From NCBI RefSeq assembly GCF_003667505.1, contig NZ_RCVJ01000143.1, forward strand, positions 1 through 64,000: 64,000 nucleotides of DNA, written 5' to 3'. The translations under genes and the position numbers were made by a program. Under the pieces are notes generated by a model. The model ran no database searches. It had not been told where the DNA came from and saw only the letters and a program-made list of their open reading frames with translations. Below are positions 24,817 through 33,010 of the stretch, in pieces; the first letter of the stretch is position 1; each line of letters begins with the position of its first letter. This stretch comes from Micromonospora sp. BL4. GTDB lineage: Bacteria > Actinomycetota > Actinomycetes > Mycobacteriales > Micromonosporaceae.

Positions 24817-26253
24817 ATGACCGAGTTCGACGCGGCCACCGCCGCTGTACAGGCCGCCCTCGACGCGGGCGCCCGGTACGCCGACGCGCGGGTGATGCAC
24901 CGCCGCTACGAGTCGATGACCGCGCGCAACGGCGACGTGGAGGAGCTGACCCAGGACGAGAGCATCGGGCTCGGCGTCCGGGCGCTGGTCGGGGCGAGCT
25001 GGGGCTTCCACGCCGTACCCGATCTCTCTGACGCGGCCGCCCGCGACGCCGGCCGACGCGCGGCCCGGATCGCCACGGCGAGCGCGCGGGTGCCCGGTCC
25101 GCCGGTCGATCTGGTGCCGGTCGAGGCGGTCACCGCGAGCTGGTCCTCGGGCTGTCAGATCGATCCGCTCGGGGTGCCCCTGTCGGACAAGGGCGACCTG
25201 CTGGTCGGCGCGACACGCACGATGGCCGAGCACGGCGCCGACCTGGCCGAGGGGCTGTACCAGATCTGGGACACCGCCAAGTGGTTCGTCTCCAGCGAGG
25301 GCCACCGGATCGACCAGCGGATCCGCGAGTGCGGCGGCGGCATCTCGGCCACCTCCATCGGCGACGGCGAGACGCAGCGGCGCTCCTGGCCCAGCTACCG
25401 CGGGCAGTACGGCACCACCGGCTGGGAGCTGGTCGAGTCGCTCGACCTGGCCGCCCACGCCGCGCAGATCGCCGAGGAGTCCCGGGCGCTGCTCACCGCG
25501 CCGCCCTGCCCCGCCGGCGAGACGGATCTGATCCTCGGCGGCGAGCAGTTGGCCCTGCAGATCCACGAGTCGGTCGGGCACGCCATCGAGTTGGACCGGA
25601 TCCTCGGCTGGGAGGCCGCGTTCGCCGGCACGTCCTGGCTGGACCTGGCTCAGCTCGGCTCGCTGCGCTACGGCTCCGAGCTGATGAACATCACCATCGA
25701 CCCGACCATCCCGGGCGCGCTGGGCAGCTTCGGCTTCGACGACGAGGGTTCCCCGGCGGTCAAGCGGGACGCGGTCCGCGACGGGCGCTGGGTGGGCGTG
25801 CTCGCCGGCCGGGACTCGGCCGCCATGGCCAGCCTCGACTACGGCGGCAGCGTGCGCGCCGACGGGTGGGCCCGGTTGCCGATGGTGCGGATGACCAACG
25901 TGGGCCTGGAACCCGGCCCGCACACGCTGGACGAGATCATCGCGGCCACCGACGACGGGGTGCTGATGGACCTCAACCGGTCGTGGTCGATCGACGACAA
26001 GCGGCTCAACTTCCAGTTCGGCTGCGAGGTCGGCTGGGAGATCAAGAAGGGGCGGCGGGGGCGGATGCTGCGCAATCCCACCTACACCGGGATCGGCCCG
26101 CTCTTCTGGCGGTCGATGGACATGCTCTCCGGCGAGACGGTGCCCTGGGGTACGCCCAACTGCGGCAAGGGCCAGCCCGGCCAGACCGGGCACACCGGCC
26201 ATCCGGCGGCGCCGGCGCGCTTTCGTAACGTCCGGGTGGGGGTGTCAGCGTGA
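24817..26253 (+). CDS. tldD: TldD-type metalloprotease subunit
   Basis: A 478-aa TldD/PmbA-family protein. TldD and TldE form a heterodimeric zinc protease that degrades unfolded or modified peptides and, in some bacteria, matures peptides such as microcins. The zinc motif HExxxH is present (His250, Glu251, His255 in IHESVGHAI), and the third ligand is expected from Cys449 in TPNCGKGQ. The length is normal. The stop codon overlaps a GTG that opens the first repeat-encoded mini-ORF (GTGA), which leads on to tldE. Confidence 0.93.
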   Translation: MTEFDAATAAVQAALDAGARYADARVMHRRYESMTARNGDVEELTQDESIGLGVRALVGASWGFHAVPDLSDAAARDAGRRAARIATASARVPGPPVDLVPVEAVTASWSSGCQIDPLGVPLSDKGDLLVGATRTMAEHGADLAEGLYQIWDTAKWFVSSEGHRIDQRIRECGGGISATSIGDGETQRRSWPSYRGQYGTTGWELVESLDLAAHAAQIAEESRALLTAPPCPAGETDLILGGEQLALQIHESVGHAIELDRILGWEAAFAGTSWLDLAQLGSLRYGSELMNITIDPTIPGALGSFGFDDEGSPAVKRDAVRDGRWVGVLAGRDSAAMASLDYGGSVRADGWARLPMVRMTNVGLEPGPHTLDEIIAATDDGVLMDLNRSWSIDDKRLNFQFGCEVGWEIKKGRRGRMLRNPTYTGIGPLFWRSMDMLSGETVPWGTPNCGKGQPGQTGHTGHPAAPARFRNVRVGVSA

Positions 26254-26370
26254 GCGCGAGGAGTGAGCCGGGTTTGCGAGCCCCGCAGTCGCGAACGAAA
26301 GAGGTGCCAGCGTGAGCGCGAGGAGTGAGCCGGGTTTGCGAGCCCCGCAGTCGCGAACGAAAGGGGTGCC
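26247..26370 (+). repeat. 62-bp tandem direct repeat between tldD and tldE
   Basis: Two 62-bp copies (26247-26308 and 26309-26370), nearly identical, begin AGCGTGAGCGCGAGGAG and end with GAACGAAAGAGGTGCC or GAACGAAAGGGGTGCC. A third, partial copy starts at tldE itself (GGCGTGAGCGCG). The core also occurs at 2869-2931. The repeat carries its own GTG, Shine-Dalgarno-like AAAGRGG and stop, so that GTGA overlaps are kept at every junction. Confidence 0.9.
26250..26315 (+). CDS. Repeat-encoded mini-ORF 1 (21 aa)
   Basis: GTG AGC GCG opens 21 codons ending in TGA; the GTG overlaps the tldD stop and its own TGA overlaps the next GTG. It would encode a basic peptide starting VSARSEPGLRAPQSRTK. A stable product is doubtful; it may only hand ribosomes along to tldE. 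Confidence 0.3.
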   Translation: MSARSEPGLRAPQSRTKEVPA

Positions 26371-26377
26371 GGCGTGA
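26312..26377 (+). CDS. Repeat-encoded mini-ORF 2 (21 aa)
   Basis: The second copy of the 62-bp repeat gives a 21-codon ORF almost identical to the first. Its TGA overlaps the GTG of tldE (GTGA), so tldD, mini-ORF 1, mini-ORF 2 and tldE form an unbroken chain of coupled reading frames. It may have no protein function. Confidence 0.3.
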   Translation: MSARSEPGLRAPQSRTKGVPA

Positions 26378-27780
26378 GCGCGCCTACCGAGCTGGAGTTG
26401 GCCGGGCAGGTCGTCGAGTTGGTCCGGCGTCTCGGCGGCCCGGCCGCGCAGGCCGAGGCGGTGGTGACCCGCGCCGACCTGGCGCTGACCCGGTTCGCCA
26501 ACTCGGCCATCCACCAGAACGTCGCCGAGTCGACCGTCGGCATCCGGCTGCGGGTGCACGTCGACGGGCGGACCGCCGCCGGCAGCGGCAGCGTCGTCAC
26601 CGCCGACGGGTTGCGCGCGCTGGCCGAGCGCACCCTGGCCGCGGCACGGCTCTGCCCGCCTGACCCGGGTTGGCCGGGGCTGGTCCCACCCACGTCCGCG
26701 CCGCTCGCCCCGCCCGTCGACGAGGCCACGGCGCACGCCGAGCCGGATCAGCGGGCCGACCGGGTCCGCGCGTTCGTGGCCGCCGCCGGCGGTCTCAGCA
26801 CCGCCGGTTACTGCCGCACGGCGCACCGCTCGTCGGCGTACGCCAACTCGGCCGGGCACACCGCGCACGGCCGCTCGGTGGAGGCGGCGATGGACGGCAT
26901 CGCGCGCCAGGCCGGCGCGGACGGGGTGGCCCGGCGCTGCGCCGACCGCTTGTCCGACATCGACGGCGCCGAACTGGGCGGGCAGGCCGCGGCGAAGGCC
27001 CGGGCCGCGGCCGACCCGGTCGAGCTGCCGCCGGGGCGCTACGAGGTGGTGTTCGAGCCGGCCGCCGTGGCGGACCTGTTGCAGAACCTCTCCTGGTACG
27101 GCTTCAACGGCAAGCGGTACGCCGAGCGGCAGTCCTTCGCCGAGCCGGGGGCGGCGCAGTTCGACCGGGCGGTGACCCTGGTGGACGACCCGCTGGGCGC
27201 GTCGGGGCTGCCCTTCGACGCCGAGGGCACCGGCCGGCGGGCGCTGACCCTGGTCGAGGCGGGCACCACTCGCGCGGTGGCGCACGACCGGCGCACCGCC
27301 GCCGAGGTGGGCGCGGAGTCCACCGGGCACGCGGTCGCCGGTGGCGCCACCTGGGGGCCGATGGCCCGCAACCTGCGCATGTCCGGTGCGGCGGCCGGCC
27401 CGGCCAGCGCGACGGGCCGGAGCACCACGGGCGCGGCGGCCGGCGCTGTGGTCGACGCGGACACCGCCGCGCTGGTCGCCGGCGTACGCCGGGGGCTGCT
27501 GGTCACCGACCTCTGGTACACCCGCGTGCTCGACCCGAAGAGCCTCGTCGTCACCGGGTTGACCCGCAACGGCGTCTGGCTGGTCGAGGACGGCACGGTC
27601 GTGCGGGCGGTCCGCGATCTGCGGTTCACCGAGTCGTACCCGCGGGCGCTGGGGCCGGGCGCGGTGCTCGGGCTGGGCGGGCGGCCGGTCCGTCAACCGG
27701 ACCGGGTGGACGGTGTGTGGTGGGCGGCGCCGCCGGTGCGGCTGGCGTCCTGGCACTTCACCGGGGGTGCCTCCGGCTGA
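26374..27780 (+). CDS. tldE: TldE/PmbA-type subunit
   Basis: A 468-aa TldE/PmbA homologue that lacks the HExxxH zinc motif, as expected for the non-catalytic partner of TldD. It keeps the family fold (TRFANSAIHQNVAEST near the N-terminus, VTGLTRNGVWLVEDGTVV near the C-terminus). The GTG at 26374 follows AAAGGGG and overlaps the stop of the preceding mini-ORF. It should act with tldD as a heterodimer. Confidence 0.92.
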   Translation: MSAPTELELAGQVVELVRRLGGPAAQAEAVVTRADLALTRFANSAIHQNVAESTVGIRLRVHVDGRTAAGSGSVVTADGLRALAERTLAAARLCPPDPGWPGLVPPTSAPLAPPVDEATAHAEPDQRADRVRAFVAAAGGLSTAGYCRTAHRSSAYANSAGHTAHGRSVEAAMDGIARQAGADGVARRCADRLSDIDGAELGGQAAAKARAAADPVELPPGRYEVVFEPAAVADLLQNLSWYGFNGKRYAERQSFAEPGAAQFDRAVTLVDDPLGASGLPFDAEGTGRRALTLVEAGTTRAVAHDRRTAAEVGAESTGHAVAGGATWGPMARNLRMSGAAAGPASATGRSTTGAAAGAVVDADTAALVAGVRRGLLVTDLWYTRVLDPKSLVVTGLTRNGVWLVEDGTVVRAVRDLRFTESYPRALGPGAVLGLGGRPVRQPDRVDGVWWAAPPVRLASWHFTGGASG

Positions 27781-28042
27781 GCGGGCGGGCCGACAGTGAT
27801 CTTTTCAACACCGTGCCATTGACCGGCGTACCAGGGCTTTTGCGCAGGTCGGACACACGGGACGGTCCCTTGCGCGGACGGCTCGCAGAGATCGGCGTAA
27901 CGTGTGTCACTTAGCTGCGCCGGTCGATCCGGCGTGGTTGTTGGTGTGCGCATGACGTGGCAGCGGGTGCGGGTTCGCCGGTCCGCGTGCCGACCGGAGA
28001 AGATCAGCCCGCCCGTACGGGCCCGTCGAGGAGACGACTCGA
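27781..28042. promoter_or_regulatory. Upstream region of sdhCAB
   Basis: This 262-bp gap should hold the sdh promoter. A small hairpin (CGCCGG, 5 nt, CCGGCG at about 27919-27935) and a TGTGTCAC sequence just upstream are visible, but neither is diagnostic. GAGGAG lies about 9 nt before the sdhC ATG. No gene is supported here. Confidence 0.35.
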
Positions 28043-28849
28043 ATGACATCAACGGCAACGAGGCCGCGGGGAGCGCGGGCGCGCGCCGCCATCGCGGCGA
28101 AGACGTTGCGTACCGACCGCTGGTGGTTCGCCCCGCTGATCACCGTGATCGGGCTGAGCGCCTGGGTCGCGTACGCGACGGTCCGGGTCTTCATGCACAA
28201 GTGGTACTGGGTGGACGACTTCCACTACCTGACCCCGTTCTACTCGCCGTGCGTGACAGAGCGGTGCGTGGAGGGGGCGTCGCACTTCGGCCGGTTCCTG
28301 CCCGGCTGGTGGATCATCCCGGACGCCGCGCTGACGCTGCCGTTCCTGCTGCTGTTCCGGCTCACCTGCTACTACTACCGCAAGGCGTACTACCGGTCGT
28401 TCTGGCTGTCGCCGCCGGCCTGCGCCGTGCCGGACGGGCACAAGGAGTACGGCGGTGAGACCCGGTTCCCGCTGCTCGGTCAGAACCTGCACCGCTACTT
28501 CTTCTACGCCGCGGTGATCATCTCGCTGATCAACACCTGGGACGCGATCCTCGCCTTCCACTCGCCGAAGGGCTTCGGCTTCGGGCTGGGCAACATCATT
28601 CTGGTGCTCAACGTGGTGATGCTCTGGGCGTACACAATCTCCTGCCACTCCTGCCGGCACATCATCGGCGGCCGGCTCAAGCACTTCTCCAAGCACCCGG
28701 TGCGGTACAAGGCCTGGACGTTCGTCTCGGCCCTGAACGTCCGGCACATGCAGCTCGCCTGGATCACCCTCGGCACCCTGGCGCTGGCCGACTTCTACAT
28801 CATGGCGCTCGCGGCCGGTTGGTTCTCCGACCTGCGGTTCATCAACTAA
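28043..28849 (+). CDS. sdhC: Succinate dehydrogenase membrane anchor subunit (Sdh1 type)
   Basis: A 268-aa protein with about five predicted membrane helices, matching the single large anchor subunit of mycobacterial Sdh1 (Rv0249c-like, about 273 aa) rather than separate SdhC and SdhD. It carries the motif CHSCRH (Cys201-His206) within a helix region and a Cys pair in SPCVTERC. Mycobacterial Sdh1 has been reported to contain a membrane-embedded Rieske-type cluster, so this motif is a candidate ligand set; that is inference. It starts the sdhCAB operon. Confidence 0.87.
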   Translation: MTSTATRPRGARARAAIAAKTLRTDRWWFAPLITVIGLSAWVAYATVRVFMHKWYWVDDFHYLTPFYSPCVTERCVEGASHFGRFLPGWWIIPDAALTLPFLLLFRLTCYYYRKAYYRSFWLSPPACAVPDGHKEYGGETRFPLLGQNLHRYFFYAAVIISLINTWDAILAFHSPKGFGFGLGNIILVLNVVMLWAYTISCHSCRHIIGGRLKHFSKHPVRYKAWTFVSALNVRHMQLAWITLGTLALADFYIMALAAGWFSDLRFIN

Positions 28850-28861
28850 AGGGCCCCTGAC

Positions 28862-30778
28862 ATGACCACTACCACTCGTATCGAACGACACCACTACGAC
28901 GTCGTCGTCATCGGGGCCGGCGGCGCCGGTCTGCGCGCGGCGATCGAGGCCCGGCTCGCCGGCAAGAAGACCGCGATCATCTCCAAGTCGCTCTTCGGCA
29001 AGGCGCACACGGTGATGGCCGAGGGCGGCGCCGCCGCCGCGATGGGCAACGTGAACAGCCGGGACAGCTGGCAGGTGCACTTCCGCGACACCATGCGCGG
29101 CGGGAAGTTCCTCAACAACTTCCGGATGGCCGAGCTGCACGCGAAGGAGTCGCCGCAGCGGATCTGGGAGCTGGAGACGTACGGTGCGCTCTTCGACCGC
29201 ACCAAGGACGGCAAGATCTCCCAGCGCAACTTCGGCGGCCACGAGTACCCCCGCCTGGCGCACGTGGGCGACCGGACCGGCCTGGAGCTGATCCGCACCC
29301 TCCAGCAGAAGATCGTCTCGCTCCAGCAGGAGGACCACCGGGAGTTCGGCTCGTACGACGCCCGGATCAAGGTGTTCTCCGAGACCACCATCACCGAGCT
29401 GCTGCTCGACGGTGACCGGATCGCCGGCGCGTTCGGCTACTACCGGGAGTCCGGGGAGTTCATCCTCTTCGAGGCGCCGGCCGTGGTGCTGGCGACCGGC
29501 GGCGTCGGACGCTCCTACAAGGTCACGTCGAACTCCTGGGAGTACACCGGGGACGGGCACGCGCTGGCGCTGCGCGCCGGGGCGACGCTGATCAACATGG
29601 AGTTCCTCCAGTTCCACCCGACCGGCATGGTCTGGCCGCCCTCGGTGAAGGGCATCCTGGTCACCGAGTCGGTGCGTGGTGACGGTGGCGTCCTGAAGAA
29701 CTCCGACGGCAAGCGGTTCATGTTCGACTACGTCCCCGACGTCTTCCGCAAGCAGTACGCGGAGACCGAGGAGGAGGCGGACCGCTGGTACACCGACCCG
29801 GACAACAACCGGCGTCCACCGGAGCTGCTGCCCCGTGACGAGGTGGCCCGCGCGATCAACAGTGAGGTCAAGGCGGGGCGTGGCTCCCCCGCCGGTGGTG
29901 TCTTCCTGGACATCGCGAGCCGGCGCTCCTCCGACGAGATCCGCCGGCGGCTGCCGTCGATGTACCACCAGTTCAAGGAGCTGGCCGACGTCGACATCAC
30001 CGCCGAGCCGATGGAGGTCGGGCCGACCTGCCACTACGTGATGGGCGGCGTCGAGGTGGACCCGGATTCGGGCGCCGCCTTCGGCCACGTACGCGGGCTC
30101 TTCGCCGCCGGCGAGGTCTCCGGCGGTATGCACGGCTCCAACCGGCTGGGCGGCAACTCCCTGTCCGACCTGCTGGTCTTCGGCAAGCGCGCGGGTGGGC
30201 ACGCGGCCAGCTACGCCGACGGGCTGGACGCCCGGCCGAAGGTGGGCGTGGACGCGGTGGAGGCGGCGGTGGAGACCGCTCTGGCTCCGCTGCAGCGCGA
30301 CACGGGCGAGAGCCCGTACGTCCTCCAGCAGGATCTCCAGGCGGTGATGGGGGATCTGGTCGGCATCATCCGCCGGGAGGGCGAGCTGGCCGACGCGCTG
30401 GGCCGGCTGGCCGAGCTGCGCGAGCGGGTGGCCAAGGTGAGCGCGGCCGGTGGCCGGCGCTACAACCCGGGCTGGCACCTGGCTCTGGACCTGCGCAACA
30501 TGCTGGTCGTCTCGGAGTGCACCGCCAAGGCCGCGCTGGAGCGGCAGGAGTCGCGCGGCGGGCACACCCGGGAGGACTATCCGGCGATGGAGCCGAAGTG
30601 GCGGCAGGTGAACCTGGTCTGCGCGCTGGACGGGGACACCGTGCGGTTGACCCGCAAACCACTCCCGAAGATGCGGGCCGAGCTGATCGGCCTCTTCGAC
30701 CGGGCGGAGCTGGCCAAGTACCTGACCGACGAGGAGCTCGCGGAGTTCGACGCCCTCGCTGAGGAGGCGGGCAACTGA
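28862..30778 (+). CDS. sdhA: Succinate dehydrogenase / fumarate reductase flavoprotein subunit
   Basis: A 638-aa flavoprotein that oxidises succinate to fumarate in the TCA cycle and respiratory chain. The FAD-binding GAGGAGLRAAIEA lies near residues 19-31; KAHTVMAEGGAAAAMG contains the expected flavin-contact stretch; catalytic segments include HPTGMVWPPS and SNRLGGNSLSDLLVFG. The start is 12 bp downstream of sdhC, and its stop shares one base with the sdhB start (TGATG). Confidence 0.95.
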   Translation: MTTTTRIERHHYDVVVIGAGGAGLRAAIEARLAGKKTAIISKSLFGKAHTVMAEGGAAAAMGNVNSRDSWQVHFRDTMRGGKFLNNFRMAELHAKESPQRIWELETYGALFDRTKDGKISQRNFGGHEYPRLAHVGDRTGLELIRTLQQKIVSLQQEDHREFGSYDARIKVFSETTITELLLDGDRIAGAFGYYRESGEFILFEAPAVVLATGGVGRSYKVTSNSWEYTGDGHALALRAGATLINMEFLQFHPTGMVWPPSVKGILVTESVRGDGGVLKNSDGKRFMFDYVPDVFRKQYAETEEEADRWYTDPDNNRRPPELLPRDEVARAINSEVKAGRGSPAGGVFLDIASRRSSDEIRRRLPSMYHQFKELADVDITAEPMEVGPTCHYVMGGVEVDPDSGAAFGHVRGLFAAGEVSGGMHGSNRLGGNSLSDLLVFGKRAGGHAASYADGLDARPKVGVDAVEAAVETALAPLQRDTGESPYVLQQDLQAVMGDLVGIIRREGELADALGRLAELRERVAKVSAAGGRRYNPGWHLALDLRNMLVVSECTAKAALERQESRGGHTREDYPAMEPKWRQVNLVCALDGDTVRLTRKPLPKMRAELIGLFDRAELAKYLTDEELAEFDALAEEAGN

Positions 30779-31845
30779 TGGGAACCAAGAGGCAGTTCCG
30801 CATCTGGCGGGGCGACGAGAACGGCGGCGACCTCCAGGACTACACGGTCGAGGTGAACGAGGGCGAGGTCGTCCTCGACATCATCCACCGCCTCCAGGCC
30901 ACCGACGCGCCGGACCTGGCCTGCCGGTGGAACTGCAAGGCCGGCAAGTGTGGCTCCTGCTCCATGGAGATCAACGGCATGCCGAAGCTGGGCTGCATGA
31001 CCCGGATGTCCACCTTCACGGAGGACGAGACGGTCACCGTCACCCCGCTGCGTACCTTCCCGGTGATCCGGGACCTGGTCACCGACGTCTCGTTCAACTA
31101 CGAGAAGGCCCGGGAGACGCCGGCGTTCGCCCCGCCGGCCGACGTGGCCCCCGGCGACTACCGGATGCAGCAGGTCGACGTGGAGCGCTCGCAGGAGTTC
31201 CGCAAGTGCATCGAGTGCTTCCTGTGCCAGACCGTCTGCCACGTGGTCCGCGATCACGAGGAGAACAAGCAGGCGTTCTCCGGGCCGCGCTACTTCATCC
31301 GGGCGGCCGAGCTGGACATGCACCCGCTGGACGCCCGGACCGACCGCAAGGAGTACGCACAGGCCGAACAGGGCCTCGGCTTCTGCAACATCACCAAGTG
31401 CTGCACGGAGGTCTGCCCCGAGCACATCAAGATCACTGACAACGGGATCATCCCCATGAAGGAACGGGTCGTCGACCGCAGGTACGATCCCCTTGTGTGG
31501 CTTGGTAGCAAGATCTTCCGCCGGGGCGAGACGCCCCAGACCAGCGTGACCACCGCCCGTCAGGGCTCGGCGACGCCGCCGAGTACGAGCCGGGGCGGGA
31601 CGCACTCGCACGCGGGTGGTTCGCACGACCCGCACGCCGAGGCGCAGGCGCAGAGCGGCGTCAACTGGCACCGGGAGGTGCCGCACCCGACCGCGCCGGC
31701 CGTCGACGACCGGGGCCGGTTGCCGCTGACCGAGCTCACCTTCGACCGGGCCGCCGCGCCGTCGCCGTTCGGTGACGACGTGACCTTCCCGCTGCCTCCG
31801 GAGCACCTCAACTTCGCCCACCCGGAGCAGGACGACAAGCACTGA
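30778..31845 (+). CDS. sdhB: Succinate dehydrogenase iron-sulfur subunit with long C-terminal tail
   Basis: A 355-aa subunit. The 2Fe-2S domain is seen in CRWNCKAGKCGSC, and the [4Fe-4S]/[3Fe-4S] ligands in CIECFLCQTVC and CNITKCCTEVCP. The SdhB core ends near residue 245; the remaining 105 or so residues form a tail rich in His, Ser, Thr and Pro (GGTHSHAGGSHDPHAE) not found in ordinary SdhB of about 250 aa. The tail has no stop, frameshift or change in base use, so it is part of the gene. It is the last gene of the operon. Confidence 0.94.
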   Translation: MGTKRQFRIWRGDENGGDLQDYTVEVNEGEVVLDIIHRLQATDAPDLACRWNCKAGKCGSCSMEINGMPKLGCMTRMSTFTEDETVTVTPLRTFPVIRDLVTDVSFNYEKARETPAFAPPADVAPGDYRMQQVDVERSQEFRKCIECFLCQTVCHVVRDHEENKQAFSGPRYFIRAAELDMHPLDARTDRKEYAQAEQGLGFCNITKCCTEVCPEHIKITDNGIIPMKERVVDRRYDPLVWLGSKIFRRGETPQTSVTTARQGSATPPSTSRGGTHSHAGGSHDPHAEAQAQSGVNWHREVPHPTAPAVDDRGRLPLTELTFDRAAAPSPFGDDVTFPLPPEHLNFAHPEQDDKH

Positions 31846-31857
31846 GCACGACCACCA

Positions 31858-31894
31858 GGACGGGGGCCGGCCGGCATTGCCGGGGCCCCCGTCC
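31858..31894. terminator. sdhB terminator hairpin
   Basis: GGACGGGGGCC (31858-31868) pairs with GGCCCCCGTCC (31884-31894), and an inner CCGGC/GCCGG stem adds to it. It begins 13 bp after the sdhB stop. Confidence 0.75.
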
Positions 31895-31908
31895 CCCATT
31901 TCCAGAGT

Positions 31909-31936
31909 TGATCATGAGTGCGCCACACCATGATCA
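31909..31936. terminator. Short TGATCA-bounded hairpin between sdhB and the Nudix gene
   Basis: TGATCATG (31909-31916) and CATGATCA (31929-31936) are exact complements; GTG/CAC inside can extend the stem past one bulge. The right arm includes the stop codon of the convergent Nudix gene. Confidence 0.5.
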
Positions 31937-32389
31937 GTCGGTTGGCAACCGGGGATCCGCGAGCAGGGGGCGGAGCGCGGCGACGATGGGGGCGTCGGCC
32001 GGGAGCCAGGTGACCGAGTCCAACTCGTCGGCGGTGAGCCAGCGCAGCGCCGAGTGCTCCAACGCCTGCGGCTGATCGTCGTGCAGCAGCCGGGCGGCGT
32101 ACACCTTGAGCACCGAGCGGCCGTGCGCCATCCGCACGTCGCGGCCGACCCGGTCGCCGATCTGCACGCGTACGGCCAGCTCCTCGGCGCACTCCCGGAC
32201 CAGCGCGTCCGTCTCGGCCTCCCCCGGCTCGACCTTTCCGCCGGGAAACTCCCACATCCCCGCCACCTCGGGCGGGGCGGAGCGGGCACAGGCGAGCACC
32301 CGCCTGTCCCGGATGATCGCCGCTCCCACGATCACCTTCAGGTCCCGTCGTTCGGTCTGCCCGCCACCATTAGCCCGTTCGGTCCGCAC
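31934..32389 (-). CDS. Nudix hydrolase (MutT-like)
   Basis: A 151-aa Nudix hydrolase; GGKVEPGEAETDALVRECAEEL is a complete Nudix box (G-x5-E-x7-RE-x2-EE-x). The fold and length fit (d)NTP pyrophosphohydrolases of the MutT type, which clear oxidised nucleotides or activate nucleotides by hydrolysis. The start at GTG 32389 is uncertain, since it lacks a clear ribosome site; a GTG about 18 codons later (VIVGAAIIRD) would give the core domain alone. It converges on sdhB. Confidence 0.85.
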   Translation of the reverse strand: MRTERANGGGQTERRDLKVIVGAAIIRDRRVLACARSAPPEVAGMWEFPGGKVEPGEAETDALVRECAEELAVRVQIGDRVGRDVRMAHGRSVLKVYAARLLHDDQPQALEHSALRWLTADELDSVTWLPADAPIVAALRPLLADPRLPTD

Positions 32390-32572
32390 GGGCGTCCAGG
32401 GTGCCAGATCAATCGGCGGTTTGGGTACCGTCGCCGTCCGCTAGGCCAACAGAACACGGAAGTGTGGGCGTGGACACTCCTAGCGAGCGACGACAGACTA
32501 GAGGGCACCGACAAGACACGGGATGGCGACGATTTGGCCACAAGCCGGCAACGGCGCTTGGGGGGTGCGGTT

Positions 32573-32881
32573 ATGCGCGTGCTGTTCAACAGCCGGGCCA
32601 AGCACGACTACCTTTCCGACGCGTTGACCTTGCTCTCGGGTTGGACGCGTGAAGGCGAGCAGATCCGACGGACTCTGGAGATCGACGATACCCAACACGC
32701 GGCGCTGACCGAGCGGGTGAAGGTCGTCGCCGACGCACTGCGGCTGCGTCCCGAGATCAGCCGCCGGTCAGACAGTACCCAGATCCGGGTCGGGCACGGT
32801 AACGACGAGCCGCTGACCGAGGGCGAGGTCCTGCTGGCGGCCCGCATCGAGGACGCCTACCGCGCGGTCATCGAGTCCTGA
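32573..32881 (+). CDS. Pterin-4a-carbinolamine dehydratase-like protein lacking the HHP motif
   Basis: A 102-aa protein starting MRVLFNSRAKHDYLSDALT. Its pattern (LSGWTREGEQIRRTLEI, then a helix, then STQIRVG and LTEGEVLLAARIED) follows the beta-alpha-beta-beta-alpha plan and spacing of pterin-4a-carbinolamine dehydratases. Where true enzymes carry HHP, this one has RLRPEIS, so catalysis is doubtful; it could instead be a coactivator-like or binding protein. GGGGGG lies a few bases before the ATG. The family assignment is from pattern reading and is moderate. Confidence 0.55.
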   Translation: MRVLFNSRAKHDYLSDALTLLSGWTREGEQIRRTLEIDDTQHAALTERVKVVADALRLRPEISRRSDSTQIRVGHGNDEPLTEGEVLLAARIEDAYRAVIES

Positions 32882-32912
32882 GGGCTCGGTGTGAAGTCGT
32901 GAGAATACTGAG

Positions 32913-32937
32913 GTTTCCCTGAAAAGTACCCGGGTAT
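32913..32937 (+). promoter_or_regulatory. SigB/SigF-type stress promoter
   Basis: GTTT (32913-32916), a 15-nt spacer and GGGTAT (32932-32937) match the general stress sigma consensus of actinobacteria and Bacillus (GTTT-N14-17-GGGTAT). The small membrane protein gene starts 73 bp downstream. Confidence 0.55.
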
Positions 32938-33010
32938 CGATTCGGTGCGGTAGCGGACAACAAGCCGCAACCAACCTGAGTCTCTGATACTTCACTTTTC
33001 GGGAGCTGAC

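Noticed and set aside
26250..26377. Repeat-encoded 21-aa peptides as functional proteins
   Set aside because: Kept only as low-confidence entries; the sequence is explained by duplication of a coupled junction rather than by selection for the peptide.
27895..27915. CRP-like site (TGTGTCAC) upstream of sdhC
   Set aside because: Only one half-site matches TGTGA-N6-TCACA; not enough to call.
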